A stretch of DNA of 5,710 bases, from positions 1-5,710 of the forward strand of contig CAMWKN010000139.1 in assembly GCA_947174825.1 (NCBI GenBank), in the 5' to 3' direction. Below the pieces are notes generated by a model. The model was not told where the DNA came from, did not search any database, and saw only the letters and a program-made list of their open reading frames with translations. Position numbers and translations under genes: made by a program. This DNA is from an uncultured Clostridium sp. (lineage in GTDB: Bacteria; Bacillota_A; Clostridia; Lachnospirales; Lachnospiraceae). Of the stretch, positions 5,616 through 5,710 are shown one piece after another (position 1 is the first letter of the stretch; each line of letters starts with the position of its first letter).

Positions 5616-5648
5616 GGTATTGAAATACCAATAGTTTTCGTGTAAAAT
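5616..5648 (+). promoter_or_regulatory. Promoter with overlapping palindrome, for a gene beyond the right edge
   Basis: TTGAAA (5620-5625) and TAAAAT (5643-5648), each five of six to consensus, are 17 bases apart; transcription would start near 5655 and leave the window. The -35 lies inside the 14-base palindrome GGTATTGAAATACC (5616-5629), a likely place for a repressor to bind. No start codon with a ribosome binding site for the driven gene is evident before 5710. Confidence 0.55.
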
Positions 5649-5710
5649 GATATCGATTGTGTGATTCTTTGTTGAAAGATTCATGAACAAATTAATTACA
5701 TCCTTATGGG

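Overview
The window looks like an ordinary chromosomal segment of a Gram-positive Clostridia species, most likely a Lachnospiraceae gut anaerobe. I base this on moderate G+C, AGGAG-type ribosome binding sites, sigma-A-like promoters, and proteins that read like Lachnospiraceae versions of their families (MepA-like MATE exporter, bacterial-type ProRS with an INS domain, Rpn-family nuclease). The genus assignment is an inference from recollection of these families, not from a search.

Layout, left to right. (1) Bases 2-442 hold the 3' part of a TepA-like ClpP-fold serine protease gene whose start lies outside the window. (2) Bases 443-620 are an AT-rich gap with a palindrome, short direct repeats and a weak candidate promoter. 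(3) Bases 621-2015 encode a MATE efflux transporter. A TTG start at 654 has a better ribosome binding site than the ATG at 621. (4) Bases 2063-2527 encode a small five-helix membrane protein of unknown function, only 47 bases after the MATE gene. (5) A good promoter at 2547-2575 and a structured leader precede proS (prolyl-tRNA synthetase; ATG at 2642 or, more likely, 2654; end 4396). (6) Directly after proS comes a 58-bp imperfect tandem duplication that can form hairpins, then a strong terminator at 4550-4590. (7) On the minus strand, 4652-5437 is an Rpn-family gene whose N-terminal catalytic part is missing. (8) A tRNA-Pro(CGG) at 5442-5515 has its own promoter, a leader hairpin and a terminator. 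Its promoter lies inside the broken 5' end of the rpn remnant. (9) The right edge carries a near-consensus promoter overlapped at its -35 by a palindrome, pointing to a gene beyond the window.

Functionally the clearest link is that ProRS and one of its tRNA substrates lie about 1 kb apart, though in separate transcription units. The transporter and the small membrane protein may be co-transcribed. I see no defence system, CRISPR array, insertion sequence or integrase. The observations most worth checking are the possible H-type pseudoknot in the proS leader, the hairpin-forming tandem duplication after proS, the truncation of the rpn gene against the tRNA promoter, and the palindrome on the last promoter.
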